Positions 1 to 16,070 of a stretch of 64,000 nt of DNA are shown in pieces. Both the position numbers and the translations under genes were made by a program. Positions within the stretch are counted from its first letter, which is position 1. Each line of letters begins with the position of its first letter. A model generated the notes under the pieces. That model was given only the letters and a program-made list of their open reading frames with translations, was not told where the DNA came from and ran no database searches. This DNA comes from Archivesica marissinica (Eukaryota; Mollusca; Bivalvia; Venerida; Vesicomyidae), in assembly GCA_014843695.1 (NCBI GenBank), contig CM026401.1:28998610-29062609 (forward strand), given 5' to 3'.

Positions 1-3000
1 AATGAATGCATATGTTAGTACTTGTAATGATGATCCATCAATGAATGCATATGTTAGTACTTGTAATGATGATCCATCAATGAATGCATATGTTAGTACT
101 TGTAATGATGATCCATCAATGAATGCATATGTTAGTACTTGTAATGATGATCCATCAATGAATGCATATGTTAGTACTTGTAATGATCAGTCAATGAATG
201 CATATGTTAGTACTTGTAATGATATCCATCAAGATGCATATGTTAGTACTTGTAGATCATAATGAATGCATATGTTAGTACTGTAATGATGATCCATCAA
301 TGAATGCATATGTTAGTACTTGTAATGATGATCCATCAATGAATGCATATGTTAGTACTTGTAATGATCATCAATGAATGCATATGTTAGTACTTGTAAT
401 GATGATCATCAATGAATGCATATGTTAGTACTTGTAACGATGATCAGTCAATGAATGCATATTTAGTCTTGTAATGATCCTCAATGAATGCATATGTTAG
501 TACTTGTAATGATGATCCATCAATGAATGCATATGTTAGTACTTGTAATGATGATCCATCAATGAATGCATATGTTAGTACTTGTAATGATGATCAGTCA
601 ATGAATGCATATGTTAGTACTTGTAATGATCCATCAATGAATGCATATGTTAGTACTTGTAATGATGATCAGTCAATGAATGCATATGTTAGTACTTGTA
701 ATGATGATCCATCAATGAATGCATATGTTAGTACTTGTAATGATGATCAGTCAATGAATGCATATGTTAGTACTTGTAATGATGATCCATCAATGAATGC
801 ATATGTTAGTACTTGTAATGATGATCCATCAATGAATGCATATGTTAGTACTTGTAATGATGATCCATCAATGAATGCATATGTTAGTACTTGTAATGAT
901 CCATCAATGAATGCATATGTTAGTACTTGTAATGATGATCCATCAATGAATGCATATGTTAGTACTTGTAATGATGATCCATCAATGAATGCATATGTTA
1001 TTACTTGTAATGATCAGTCAATGAATGCATATGTTAGTACTTGTAATGAACCATCAATGAATGCATATGTTAGTACTTGTAATGATGATCCATCAATGAA
1101 TGCATATGTTATTACTTGTAATGATGATCCATCAATGAATGCATATGTTAGTACTTGTAATGATGATCCATCAATGAATGCATATGTTAGTACTTGTAAT
1201 GATGATCCATCAATGAATGCATATGTTAGTACTTGTAAAGATGATCCATCAATGAATGCATATGTTAGTACTTGTAATGATCCATCAATGAATGCATATG
1301 TTAGTACTTGTAATGATGATCCATCAATGAATGCATATGTTAGTACTTGTAATGATGATCCATCAATGAATGCATATGTTAGTACTTGTAACGATGATCC
1401 ATCAATGGATGCATATGTTAGTACTTGTAATGATCCATCAATGAATGCATATGTTAGTACTTGTAATCATGATCCATCAATGAATGCATATGTTAGTACT
1501 TGTAATGATGATCCATCAATGAATGCATATGTTAGTACTTGTAACGATGATCCATCAATGAATGCATATGTTAGTACTTGTAATGATTATCCATCAATGA
1601 ATGCATATGTTAGTACTTGTAATGATACTCCATCAATGACTGAATATGTTAGTACTTGTAATGATCCATCAATGAATGCATATGTTAGTACTTGTAACGA
1701 TGATCCATCAATGAATGCATATGTTAGTACTTGTAATGATGATCCATCAATGAATGCATATGTTAGTACTTGTAATGATGATCCATCAATGAATGCATAT
1801 GTTAGTACTTGTAATAATGATCCATCAATGAATGCATATGTTAGTAATTGTAATGATGATCCATCAATGAATGCATATGTTAGTACTTGTAATGATGATC
1901 CATCAATGAATGCATATGTTAGTACTTGTAATGATGATCCATCAATGAATGCATAATGTTAGTACTTGTAATGATGATCCATCAATGAATGCATATGTTA
2001 GCACTTGTAATGATGATCCATCAATGAATGCATATGTTAGTGCTTGTAATGATGATCAGTCGATGAATGCATATGTTAGTACTTGTAATGATGATCAGTC
2101 AATGAATGTATATGTTAGTACTTGTAATGATCAGTCAATGATTGCATATGTTAGTACTTGTAATGATGATCCATCAATGAATGCATATGTTAGTACTTGT
2201 AATGATCAGTTAATGAATGCATATGTTAGTACTTGTAATGATGATCCATCAATGAATGCATATGTTAGTACTTGTAATGATGATCAGTCAATGAAAGCAT
2301 ATGTTAGTACTTGTAATGATCAGTCAATGAATGCATATGTTAGTACTTGTAACGATGATCAGTCAATGAATGTATATGTTAGTACTTGTAACGATGATCA
2401 GTCAATGAATGCATATATTAGTGCTTGTAATGATCCCTCAATGAATGCATATGTTAGTTTTGTCATGATGATCAGTCAATGAATACATATGTTAGTACAT
2501 GTAATGATCCCGCAATGAATGCATATGTTAGTACTTGTAATGATGATCCATCAATGAATGCATATGTTAGTACTTGTAACGATGATCAGTCAATGCATGC
2601 ATATGTTAGTACTTGTAACGATGATCCATCAATGAATGCATATGTTAGTACGTGTAATGATGATCAGTCAATGAATGCATATGTTAGTACTTGTAATGAT
2701 GACCCATCAATGAATGCATATTTTAGTACTTGTAATGATGATCAGTCAATGAATGCATATGTTAATTCTTGTAATGATCAGTCAATGAATGCATATGTTA
2801 GTACTTGTAATGATGGTCCAACAATGAATGCATATGTTAGTACTTGTAATGATGATCCATCAATGTATGCATATGTTAGTACTTGTAACGATGATCCATC
2901 AATGAATGCATATGTTAGTACTTGTAATGATGATCCATCAATGAATGCATATGTTAGTACTTGTAATGATCAATCAATGAATGCATATGTTAGTACTTGT

Positions 3001-6000
3001 AATGATCCATCAATGAATGCATATATTCGTACTTGTAATGATGATCCGTCAATGAATGCATATGTTAGTACTTGTAATGATGATCAGTCAATGAATGCAT
3101 ATGTTTGTACTTGTAATGATTCATCAATGAATGCATATGTTAGTACTTGTAATGATGATCCATCAATTAATGCATATGTTAGTACTTGTAATGATGATCC
3201 GTCAATGAATACATATGTTAGTACTTGTAATGAGGATCCATCAATGAATGCATATGTTAGTACTTGTAACGATGATCCATCAATGTATGCATATGTTAGT
3301 ACTTGTAATGATGATCCATCTATGAATGCATATGTTAGTACTTGTAATGATGATCCATCAATGAATGCATATGTTAGTACTTGTAATGATGATCCATCAA
3401 TGAATGCATATGTTAGTACTTGTAATGATGATCTATCAATGAATGCATATGTTAGTACTTGTAATGATGATCCATCAATGAATGCATATGTTAGTACTTG
3501 TAATGATGATCCATCAATGAATGCATATGTTAGTAATTGTAATGATGATCCATCAATGAATGCATATGTTAGTACTTGTAATGATGATCCCAATGAATGC
3601 ATATGTTAGTACTTGTAATGATGATCATCAATGAATGCATAGTTATACTTGTAATGATCCATCAATGAATGCATATGTTAGTACTTGTAATGATGATCAG
3701 TCAATGAATGCATATGTTAGTACTTGTAATGATGATCCATCAATGAATGCATATGTTAGTACTTGTAATGATGATCCATCAATGAATGCATATGTTAGTA
3801 CTTGTAATGATGATCAGTCAATGAATGCATATGTTAGTACTTGTAATGATGACCAGTCAATGAATGCATATGTTAGTACTTGTAATGATGATCAGTCAAT
3901 GAATGCATATGTTAGTACTTGTAATGATGATCAGTCAATGAATGCATATTTGTACTTGTAATGTGATCACAATGAATGCATATTAGTATTGTAATGATGA
4001 TCATCAAGAATGAATGTTAGTACTTGTAATGATGATCAGTCAATGAATGCATATGTTAGTACCTGTAATGATGATCCATCAATGAATGCATATGTTAGTA
4101 CTTGTAATGTGCAGTCAATGAATGCATATGTTAGTACTTGTAACGATGATCATCAATGCATGCATATGTTAGTACTTGTAATGTGCAGTCAATGAATGCA
4201 TATGTTAGTACTTGTAAGATGATCATCAATGAATGCATATGTTAGTACTTGTAATGTGCATCAATGAATGCATATGTTAGTACTTGTATGTAATGATCCA
4301 TCAATGATGCATATGTTAGTACTTGTAATGATGATCAGTCAATGAATGCATGTTAGTACTTGTAATGATGATCAGTCAATGAATGCATATGTTAGTACTT
4401 GTAATGTGATCCATCAATGAATGCATATGTTAGTACTTGTAACGATGATCCATCAATGCATGCATATGTTAGTACTTGTAAGATGATCCATCAATGAATG
4501 CATATGTTAGTACTTGTAATGATGATCCATCAATGAATGCATATGTTAGTACTTGTAATGATCCATCAATGAATGCATATGTTAGTACTTGTAATGATGA
4601 TCCATCAATGAATGCATATGTTAGTACTTGTAATGATGATCCATCAATGAATGCATATGTTAGTACTTGTAATGATGATCCATCAATGAATGCATATGTT
4701 AGTACTTGTAATGATGATCAGTCAATGAATGCATATGTTAGTACTTGTAATGATGATCCATCAATGAATGCATATGTTAGTACTTGTAATGATGATCAGT
4801 AATGAATGCATGTTAGTACTTGTAATGATGATCAGTCAATGAATGCATATGTTAGTACTTGTAATGATCCATCAATGAATGCATATGTTAGTACTTGTAA
4901 CGATGATCCATCAATGAATGCATATGTTAGTACTTGTAATGATGATCAGTCAATGAATGCATATGTTAGTACTTGTAATGATGATCCATCAATGAATGCA
5001 TATGTTAGTACTTGTAATGATGATCCATCAATGAATGCATATGTTAGTACTTGTAATGATGATCAGTCAATGAATGCATATGTTAGTACTTGTAATGATG
5101 ATCCATCAATGAATGCATATGTTAGTACTTGTAATGATGATCAGTCAATGAATGCATGTTAGTACTTGTAATGATGATCAGTCAATGAATGCATATGTTA
5201 GTACTTGTAATGATGATCAATCAATGAATGCATATGTTAGTATTGTAATGATATCCATCAATGATGCATATGTTAGTACTTGTAATGATGATCCATCAAT
5301 GAATGCATATGTTAGTACTTGTAATGATGATCCATCAATGAATGCATATGTTAGTACTTGTAATGATGATCCATCAATGAATGCATATGTTAGTACTTGT
5401 AATGATGATCCATCAATGAATGCATATGTTAGTACTTGTAATGATCAGTCAATGAATGCATATGTTAGTACTTTTAATAATGATCAGTCAATGAATGCAT
5501 ATATTAGTACTTGTAATGATGATCAGTCAATGAATGCATATGTTAGTACTTGTAATGATGGTCCATCAATGAATGCATATGTTAGTACTTGTAATGATGA
5601 TACATCAATGTATGCCTATGTTAGTACTTGTAATGATGATCCATCAATGAATGCATATGTTAGTACTTGTAATGATCCATCAATGAATGCATATGTTCGT
5701 ACTTGTAATGATGATCCGTCAATGAATGCATATGTTAGTACTTGTAATGATGATCAGTCAATGAATGCATATGTTTGTACTTGTAATGATTCATCAATGA
5801 ATGCATATGTTAGTACTTGTAATGATGATCCGTCAATGAATGCATATGTTAGTACTTGTAAAGATGATCCATCAATGAATGCATATGTTAGTACTTGTAA
5901 TGATGATCCATCAATTAATGCATATGTTAGTACTTGTAATAATGATCCATCAATGAATGCACATGTTAGTACTTGTAACGATGATCCATCAATGAATGCA

Positions 6001-8312
6001 TATGTTAGTACTTGTAATGATGATCCATCTATGAATGCATATGTTAGTACTTGTAATGATGATCTATCAATGAATGCATATGTTAGTACTTGTAATGATC
6101 CATCAATGAATGCATATGTTAGTACTTGTAATGATGATCCATCAATGAATGCATCTGTTAGTACTTGTAATGATGATCCATCAATGAATGCATATATTAG
6201 TACTTGTAATGATGATCCATCAATGAATGCATATGTTCGTACTTGTAATGATGATCCGTCAATGAATGCATATGTTAGTACTTGTAATGATGATCAGTCA
6301 ATGAATGCATATGTTAGTACTTGTAATGATGATCAGTCAATGAATGCATATGCTAGTACTTGTAATGATGATCAGTCAAGGAATGCATATGTTAGTACTT
6401 GTAATGATGATCCATCAATGAATGCATATGTTAGTACTTGTAATGATGATCCATCAATGAATGCATATGTTAGTACTTGTAATGATGATACATCAATGAA
6501 TGCATATGTTAGTACTTGTAATGATGATCCATTAATGAATGCATATGTTAGTACTTGTAATGAGGATCCATCAATGAATGCATATGTTAGTACTTGTAAT
6601 GATGATCCATCCATGAATGCATATGTTATTACTTGTAATGATCAGTCAATGAATGCATATGTTAGTACTTGTAATGATCCATCAATGAATGCATATGTTA
6701 GTACTTGTAATGATGATCCATCAATGAATGCATGTTATTACTTGTAATGATGATCCATCAATGAATGCATATGTTATTACTTGTAATGATGATCCATCAA
6801 TGAATGCATATGTTAGTACTTGTAATGATGATCCTTCAATGAATGCATATGTTAGTACTTGTAATCATGATCCATCAATGAATGCATATGTTAGTACTTG
6901 TAATGATGATCCATCAATGAATGCATATTTTAGTACTTGTAATGATGATCAGTCAATGAATGCATATGTTAATTCTTGTAATGATCAGTCAATGAATGCA
7001 TATGTTAGTACTTGTAATGATGATCAGTCAATGAATGCATATATTAGTACTTGTAATGATGGTCCAACAATGAATGCATATGTTAGTACTTGTAATGATC
7101 AGTCAATGAATGCATATGTTAGTACCTGTAACGATGATCAGTCAATGAATGCATATGTTAGTACTTGTAACGATGATCAGTAAATGAATGCATATGTTAG
7201 TACTTGTAATGATGATCCATCAATGAATGCATATGTTAGTACTTGTAATGATGATCAGTAAATGAATGCATATGTTAGTACTTTTAATGATGATCCATCA
7301 ATGAATGCATATGTTAGTACTTGTAATGATGATCCGTCAATGAATGCATATGTTAGTACTTGTAAAGATGATCAGTCAATGCATGCATATGTTAGTACTT
7401 GTAACGATGATCCATCAATGAATGCATATTTTAGTACTTGTAATGATGATCAGTCAATGAATGCATATGGAAGTACTTGTAATGATGATCAATCAATGAA
7501 TGCATATGTTAGTACTTGTAACGATGATCAGTCAATGAATGCATGTTAGTACTTGTAATGATGATCCATAAATGAATGCATATGTTAGTACTTGTAATGA
7601 TGATCCATCAATGAATGCATATGTTAGTACTTGTGACCATGATCAGTCAATGAATGCGTATGTTAGTACTTGTAGTGATCAGTCAATGAATCCATATGTT
7701 AGTACTTGTAATGATGATCAGTCAATGAATGCATATATTAGTACTTGTAATGATGGTCCATCAATGAATGCATATGTTAATACTTGTAATGATGATCCAT
7801 CAATGTATGCATATGTTAGTACTTGTAACGATGATCCATCAATGAATGCATATGTTAGTACTTGTAATGATGATCCATCAATGAATGCATATGTTAGTAC
7901 TTGTAATGATCAGTCAATGAATGCATATGTTAGTACTTGTAATGATCCATCAATGAATGCATATGTTCGTACTTTTAATGATGATCCGTCAATGAATGCA
8001 TATGTTAGTACTTGTAATGATGATCAGGCAATGAATGCATATGTTAGTACTTGTAATGATCCATCAATGAATGCATATGTTAGTACTTGTAATGATCCAT
8101 AAATGAATGCATATGTTCGTACTTTTAATGATGATCCGCTAATGAATGCATATGTTAGTACTTGTAATGATAATCAGTCAATGAATTCATATGTTAGTAC
8201 TTGTAATGAGGATCCATCAATGAATGCATATGTTAGTACTTGTAATGATCCATCAATGAATGCATATGTTAGTACTTGTAATGATGATCCCTCAATGAAT
8301 GCATATGTTAGT
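1..8312. repeat. 39-bp satellite array (about 215 units)
   Basis: Head-to-tail units of 39 bp containing atgaatgcatatgttagtac followed by ttgtaatgatgatccatca. A common 36-bp variant lacks one GAT, as expected from slippage in the gatgat run, and a second variant has cagtca in place of ccatca. Because 39 and 36 are multiples of three, one plus frame stays open for up to about 530 codons, and a minus frame is also open. I do not call a gene: most substitutions change the amino acid, and several units turn tca into the stop taa (near 7182, 7260, 7569 and 8101). The array begins before the window. Confidence 0.97.
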
Positions 8313-11300
8313 AATGACATATATAATATACCCTACTCCAGATTGCTGATCCAAACAGAATGACATATATAATATACCCTACTCCAGATTGCTGATCCAA
8401 ACAGAATGACATATATACTATACCCTACTCCAGATTGCTGATCCAGATAGAATGACATATATACTATACCCTACTCCAGATTGCTGATCCAGACAGAATG
8501 ACATATATACTATACCCTACTCCAGATTGCTGATCCAGATAGAATGACATATATACTATACCCTACACCAGATTGTTGATCCAGATATAATGACATATAT
8601 ACTATACCCTACTCCAGATTGCTGATCCAGATAGAATGACATATATACTATACCCTACACCAGATTGTTGATCCCGATATAATGACATATATACTATACC
8701 CTACTCCAGATTGCTGATCCAAACAGAATGACATATATAATATACCCTACTCCAGATTGCTGATCCAAACAGAATGACATATATACTATACCCTACTCCA
8801 GATTGCTGATCCAGATAGAATGACATATATAATATACCTTACTCCAGATTGCTGATCCAAACAGAATGACATATATAATATACCCTACTCCAGATTGCTG
8901 ATCCAGATATAATGACATATATAATACACCCTACTCCAGATTGCTGATCCAGATAGAATGACATATATAATATACCCTACTCCAGATTGCTGATCCAAAC
9001 AGAACGATATATATAATATACCCCACACCAGATTGCTGATCCAGATATAATGACATATATAATACACCCTACTCCAGATTGCTGATCCAGATAGAATGAC
9101 ATATATAATATACCCTACTCCAGATTGCTGATACAAACAGAATGACATATATACTATACCCTTCTCCAGATTGCTGATCCAAACAGAATGACATATATAA
9201 TATACCCTACTCCAGATTGCTGATCCAGATATAATGACATATATACTATACCCTACTCCAGATTGCTGATCCAGATAGAATGACATATATACTATACCTT
9301 ACTCCAGATTGCTGATCCAGATAGAATGACATATATAATATATCCTACTCCAGATTGCTGATCCAGATAGAATGACATATATAATATACCCAACTACAGA
9401 TTGCTGATACAAATAGAATGACATATATAATATATCCTACTCCAGATTGCTGATCCAGATATAATGACATATATAATATACCCTACTCCGGATTGTTGAT
9501 CCAGATAGAATGACATATATAATATACCCTACTCCAGATTGCTGATCCAGATAGAATGACATATATAATATATCCTACTCCAGATTGCTGATCCAGATAG
9601 AATGACATATATAATATACCCTACTCCAGATTGCTGATCCAGATAGAATGACATATATAATATATCCTACTCCAGATTGCTGATCCAGACAGAATGACAT
9701 ATATAATATACCCTACTCCAGATTGCTGATCCAAACAGAATGACATATATACTATACCCTTCTCCAGATTGCTGATCCAAACAGAATGACATATATAATA
9801 TACCCTACTCCAGATTGCTGATCCAGATATAATGACATATATACTATACCCTACTCCAGATTGCTGATCCAGATAGAATGACATATATACTATACCTTAC
9901 TCCAGATTGCTGATCCAGATAGAATGACATATATAATATATCCTACTCCAGATTGCTGATCCAGATAGAATGACATATATAATATACCCTACTCTAGATT
10001 GCTGATCCAAATAGAATGACATATATAATATATCCTACTCCAGATTGCTGATCCAGATATAATGACATATATAATATACCCTACTCCGGATTGTTGATCC
10101 AGATAGAATGACATATATAATATACCCTACTCCAGATTGCTGATCCAGATAGAATGACATATATAATATATCCTACTCCAGATTGCTGATCCAGATAGAA
10201 TGACATATATAATATACCCTACTCCAGATTGCTGATCCAGATAGAATGACATATATAATATATCCTACTCCAGATTGCTGATCCAGACAGAATGACATAT
10301 ATAATATACCCTACTCCAGATTGCTGATCCAAACAGAATGACATATATACTATACCCTACTCCAGATTGCTGATCCAAACAGAATGACATATATACTATA
10401 CCCTACACCAGATTGCTGATCCAAACAGAATGACATATACACTATACCCTACTCCAGATTGCTGATCCAGACAGAATGACATATATACTATACCCTACTC
10501 CAGATTGCTGATCCAGATAGAATGACATATATACTATACCCTACTCCAGATTGCTGATCCAGACAGAATGACATATATACTATACCCTACTCCAGATTGC
10601 TGATCCAGATAGAATGACATATATACTATACCCTACTCCAGATTGTTGATCCAGATATAATGACATATATACTATACCCTACTCCAGATTGCTGATCCAG
10701 ATAGAATGACATATATACTATACCCTACTCCAGATTGCTGATCCAGATATAATGACATATATACTATACCCTACTCCAGATTGCTGATCCAAACAGAATG
10801 ACATATATAATATACCCTACTCCAGATTGCTGATCCAAACAGAATGACATATATACTATACCCTACTCCAGATTGCTGATCCAGATAGAATGACATATAT
10901 AATATACCCTACTCCAGATTGCTGATCCAAACAGAATGACATATATAATATACCCTACTCCAGATTGCTGATCCAGATATAATGACATATATAATATACC
11001 CTACTCCAGATTGCTGATCCAGATAGAATGACATATATAATATACCCTACTCCAGATTGCTGATCCAAACAGAAGAATATATAATATACCACCCAGATTG
11101 CTGATCCAGATAAATGACATATATAATATACCCTACTCCAGATTGCTGATCCAGATAGAATGACATATATAATATACCCTACTCCAGATTGCTGATCCAA
11201 ACAGAATGACATATATACTATACCCTACTCCAGATTGCTGATCCAGACAGAATGACATATATAATATACCCTACTCCAGATTGCTGATCCAGATATAATG

Positions 11301-14300
11301 ACATATATACTATACCCTACTCCAGATTGCTGATCCAGATAGAATGACATATATACTATACCCTACTCCAGATTGCTGATCCAGATAGAATGACATATAT
11401 AATATATCCTACTCCAGATTGCTGATCCAGATAGAATGACATATATACTATACCCTACTCCAGATTGCTGATCCAAATAGAATGACATATATAATATACC
11501 CTACTCCAGATTGCTGATCCAGATATAATGACATATATAATATACCCTACTCCAGATTGCTGATCCAGATAGAATGACATATATACTATACCCTACTCCA
11601 GATTGCTGATCCAGATAGAATGACATATATAATATACCCTACTCCAGATTGCTGATCCAGATAGAATGACATATATAATATACCCTACTCCAGATTGCTG
11701 ATCCAGATAGAATGACATATATAATATACCCTACTCCAGATTGCTGATCCAGACAGAATGACATATATACTATACCCTTCTCCAGATTGCTGATCCAGAC
11801 AGAATGACATATATAATATACCCTACTCCAGATTGCTGATCCAGATAGAATGACATATATACTATACCCTACTCCAGATTGCTGATCCAGATAGAATGAC
11901 ATATATACTATACCCTACTCCAGATTGCTGATCCAGATAGAATGACATATATACTATACCCTACTCCAGATTGCTGATCCAGATAGAATGACATATATAC
12001 TATACCCTACTCCAGATTGCTGATCCAGACAGAATGACATATATAATATACCCTACTCCAGATTGCTGATCCAATAGAATGACATATATAATATACCCTA
12101 CTCCAGATTGCTGATCCAGATAGAATGACATATATAATATACCCTACTCCAGATTGCTGATCCAGATAGAATGACATATATAATATACCCTACTCCAGAT
12201 TGCTGATCCAGATAGAATGACATATATAATATACCCTACTCCAGATTGCTGATCCAGATAGAATGACATATATAATATACCCTACTCCAGATTGCTGATC
12301 CAGATAGAATGACATATATAATATACCCTACTCCAGATTGCTGATCCAGACAGAATGACATATATAATATACCCTACTCCAGATTGCTGATCCAGACAGA
12401 ATGACATATATACTATACCCTACTCCAGATTGCTGATCCAGACAGAATGACATATATACTATACCCTACTCCAGATTGCTGATCCAAACAGAATGACATA
12501 TATACTATACCCTACTCCAGATTGCTGATCCAGACAGAATGACATATATAATATACCCTACTCCAGATTGCTGATCCAGATATAATGACATATATACTAT
12601 ACCCTACTCCAGATTGCTGATCCAGATAGAATGACATATATACTATACCCTACTCCAGATTGCTGATCCAGATAGAATGACATATATAATATACCCTACT
12701 CCAGATTGCTGATCCAGATAGAATGACATATATAATATACCCTACTCCAGATTGCTGATCCAAATAGAATGACATATATAATATACCCTACTCCAGATTG
12801 CTGATCCAGATAGAATGACATATATAATATACCCTACTCCAGATTGCTGATCCAGATAGAATGACATATATAATATACCCTACTCCAGATTGCTGATCCA
12901 GATAGAATGACATATATAATATACCCTACTCCAGATTGCTGATCCAGATAGAATGACATATATAATATACCCTACTCCAGATTGCTGATCCAGATAGAAT
13001 GACATATATACTATACCCTACTCCAGATTGCTGATCCAGATAGAATGACATATATAATATACCCTACTCCAGATTGCTGATCCAGATAGAATGACATATA
13101 TACTATACCCTACTCCAGATTGCTGATCCAGACAGAATGACATATATAATATACCCTACTCCAGATTGCTGATCCAAACAGAATGACATATATACTATAC
13201 CCTTCTCCAGATTGCTGATCCAGACAGAATGACATATATAATATACCCTACTCCAGATTGCTGATCCAGATATAATGACATATATACTATACCCTACTCC
13301 AGATTGCTGATCCAGATAGAATGACATATATACTATACCCTACTCCAGATTGCTGATCCAGATAGAATGACATATATAATATACCCTACTCCAGATTGCT
13401 GATCCAGATAGAATGACATATATACTATACCCTACTCCAGATTGCTGATCCAGATAGAATGACATATATAATATACCCTACTCCAGATTGCTGATCCAGA
13501 TAGAATGACATATATACTATACCCTACTCCAGATTGCTGATCCAGATAGAATGACATATATACTATACCCTACTCCAGATTGCTGATCCAGATAGAATGA
13601 CATATATAATATACCCTACTCCAGATTGCTGATCCAGATAGAATGACATATATAATATACCCTACTCCAGATTCTATCCAGACAGAATGACATATATACT
13701 ATACCCTACTCCAGATTGCTGATCCAGACAGAATGACATATATAATATACCCTACTCCAGATTGCTGATCCAAACAGAATGACATATATAATATACCCTA
13801 CTCCAGATTGCTGATCCAGATAGAATGACATATATAATATACCCTACTCCAGATTGCTGATCCAGATAGAATGACATATATACTATACCCTACTCCAGAT
13901 TGCTGATCCAGATAGAATGACATATATACTATACCCTACTCCAGATTGCTGATCCAGATAGAATGACATATATACTATACCCTACTCCAGATTGCTGATC
14001 CAGATAGAATGACATATATACTATACCCTACTCCAGATTGCTGATCCAGATAGAATGACATATATACTATACCCTACTCCAGATTGCTGATCCAGATAGA
14101 ATGACATATATACTATACCCTACTCCAGATTGCTGATCCAGATAGAATGACATATATACTATACCCTACTCCAGATTGCTGATCCAGATAGAATGACATA
14201 TATAATATACCCTACTCCAGATTGCTGATCCAGATAGAATGACATATATACTATACCCTACTCCAGATTGCTGATCCAGATAGAATGACATATATAATAT

Positions 14301-15657
14301 ACCCTACTCCAGATTGCTGATCCAGATAGAATGACATATATACTATACCCTACTCCAGATTGCTGATCCAGATAGAATGACATATATACTATACCCTACT
14401 CCAGATTGCTGATCCAGATAGAATGACATATATACTATACCCTACTCCAGATTGCTGATCCAGATAGAATGACATATATACTATACCCTACTCCAGATTG
14501 CTGATCCAGATAGAATGACATATATACTATACCCTACTCCAGATTGCTGATCCAGACAGAATGACATATATAATATACCCTACTCCAGATTGCTGATCCA
14601 GATAGAATGACATATATACTATACCCTACTCCAGATTGCTGATCCAGATAGAATGACATATATACTATACCCTACTCCAGATTGCTGATCCAGATAGAAT
14701 GACATATATACTATACCCTACTCCAGATTGCTGATCCAGATAGAATGACATATATAATATACCCTACTCCAGATTGCTGATCCAGACAGAATGACATATA
14801 TACTATACCCTACTCCAGATTGCTGATCCAGATAGAATGACATATATACTATACCCTACTCCAGATTGCTGATCCAAACAGAATGACATATATAATATAC
14901 CCTACTCCAGATTGCTGATCCAGATCCAGATAGAATGACATATATAATATACCCTACTCCAGATTGCTGATCCAGATAGAATGACATATATAATATACCC
15001 TACTCCAGATTGCTGATCCAAACAGAATGACATATATACTATACCCTACTCCAGATTGCTGATCCAGATAGAATGACATATATAATATACCCTACTCCAG
15101 ATTGCTGATCCAAACAGAATGACATATATAATATACCCTACTCCAGATTGCTGATCCAGAAGAATGACATATATATATACCCTACTCCAGATTGCTGATC
15201 CAAAGAATGACATATATAATATACCCTACTCCAGATTGCTGATCCAGACAGAATGACATATATACTATACTCTACTCCAGATTGCTGATCCAAATAGAAT
15301 GACATATATAATATACCCTACTCCAGATTCTCATCCAGACAGAATGACATATATACTATACTCTACTCCAGATTGCTGATCCAGACAGAATGACATATAT
15401 AATATACCCTACTCCAGATTGCTGATCCAAACAGAATGACATATATAATATACCCTACTCCAGATTGCTGATCCAAACAGAATGACATATATAATATACC
15501 CTAATCCAGATTGCTGATCCAAACAGAATGACATATATAATATACCCTACTCCAGATTGCTGATCCAAACAGAATGACATATATACTATACCCTACTCCA
15601 GATTGCTGATCCAGATAGAATGACATATATAATATACCCTACTCCAGATTTTCATCC
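8313..15657. repeat. 46-bp satellite array (about 160 units)
   Basis: Units of 46 bp containing aatgacatatataatatacc, then ctactccagattgctgatcc and agatag or aaacag. The first two units start at 8313 and 8359. Variants such as 'actatacc' versus 'aatatacc' alternate, giving higher-order patterns. A 13-unit, 598-bp block is repeated in tandem: diagnostic variants at 9161 and 9483 recur at 9759 and 10081. Since 46 is not a multiple of three, minus-strand frames cycle over 138 bp and give spurious open frames of up to 133 codons. The array ends at 15657 with a degenerate unit. Confidence 0.97.
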
Positions 15658-15812
15658 AGATTTCTCTGCACACAGCCTCTAACTTTGAACTGTCCATTAC
15701 ATCGACTGCAGTGATATATATCTGGGCAGACAGAGACCCCTTCACAAACATCACTTCTGATACCTCTTAAAATATTAAACAAATATTGGATGCATTATGT
15801 CTTATTATTAAG
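15658..15812. other. Short unique spacer between arrays
   Basis: About 150 bp of non-repetitive sequence between the 46-bp and 28-bp arrays. I see no coding or RNA feature in it. Confidence 0.6.
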
Positions 15813-15814
15813 AT

Positions 15815-16070
15815 AAATTAAAAGCCCTGTGGAAATGAAGAGAAATTAAAAGCCCTGTGGAAATGGAGTGAAATTAAAAGCCCGGTGGAAATGAAGAGAA
15901 ATTAAAAGCCCTGTGGAAATGAAGAGAAATTAAAAGCCATGTGGAAATGAAGAGAAATTAAAAGCCCTGTGGAAATGAAGAGAAATTAAAAGCCCTGTGG
16001 AAATGAAGAGAAATTAAAAGCCCTGTGGAAATGAAGAGAAATTAAAAGCCATGTGGAAATGAAGAGAAAC
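15815..16070. repeat. 28-bp minisatellite (about 9 units)
   Basis: Units start with aaattaaaagccctgtggaa and end atgaagag. Starts at 15815, 15843, 15871 and 15899 show the exact 28-bp period. Copies differ by one or two bases (ccatgtgg, cccggtgg). Confidence 0.95.

Noticed and set aside
484..6747. Long MNAYVSTCNDDPS-type repeat proteins (490 and 531 codons)
   Set aside because: Open only because units are 39 or 36 bp. Most unit variants change amino acids, stop-bearing units occur (tca to taa), and a minus frame is open too. No signal peptide, splice signals or unique termini.
1..15657. CRISPR array
   Set aside because: Repeats are contiguous without unique spacers and the sequence is clearly eukaryotic.
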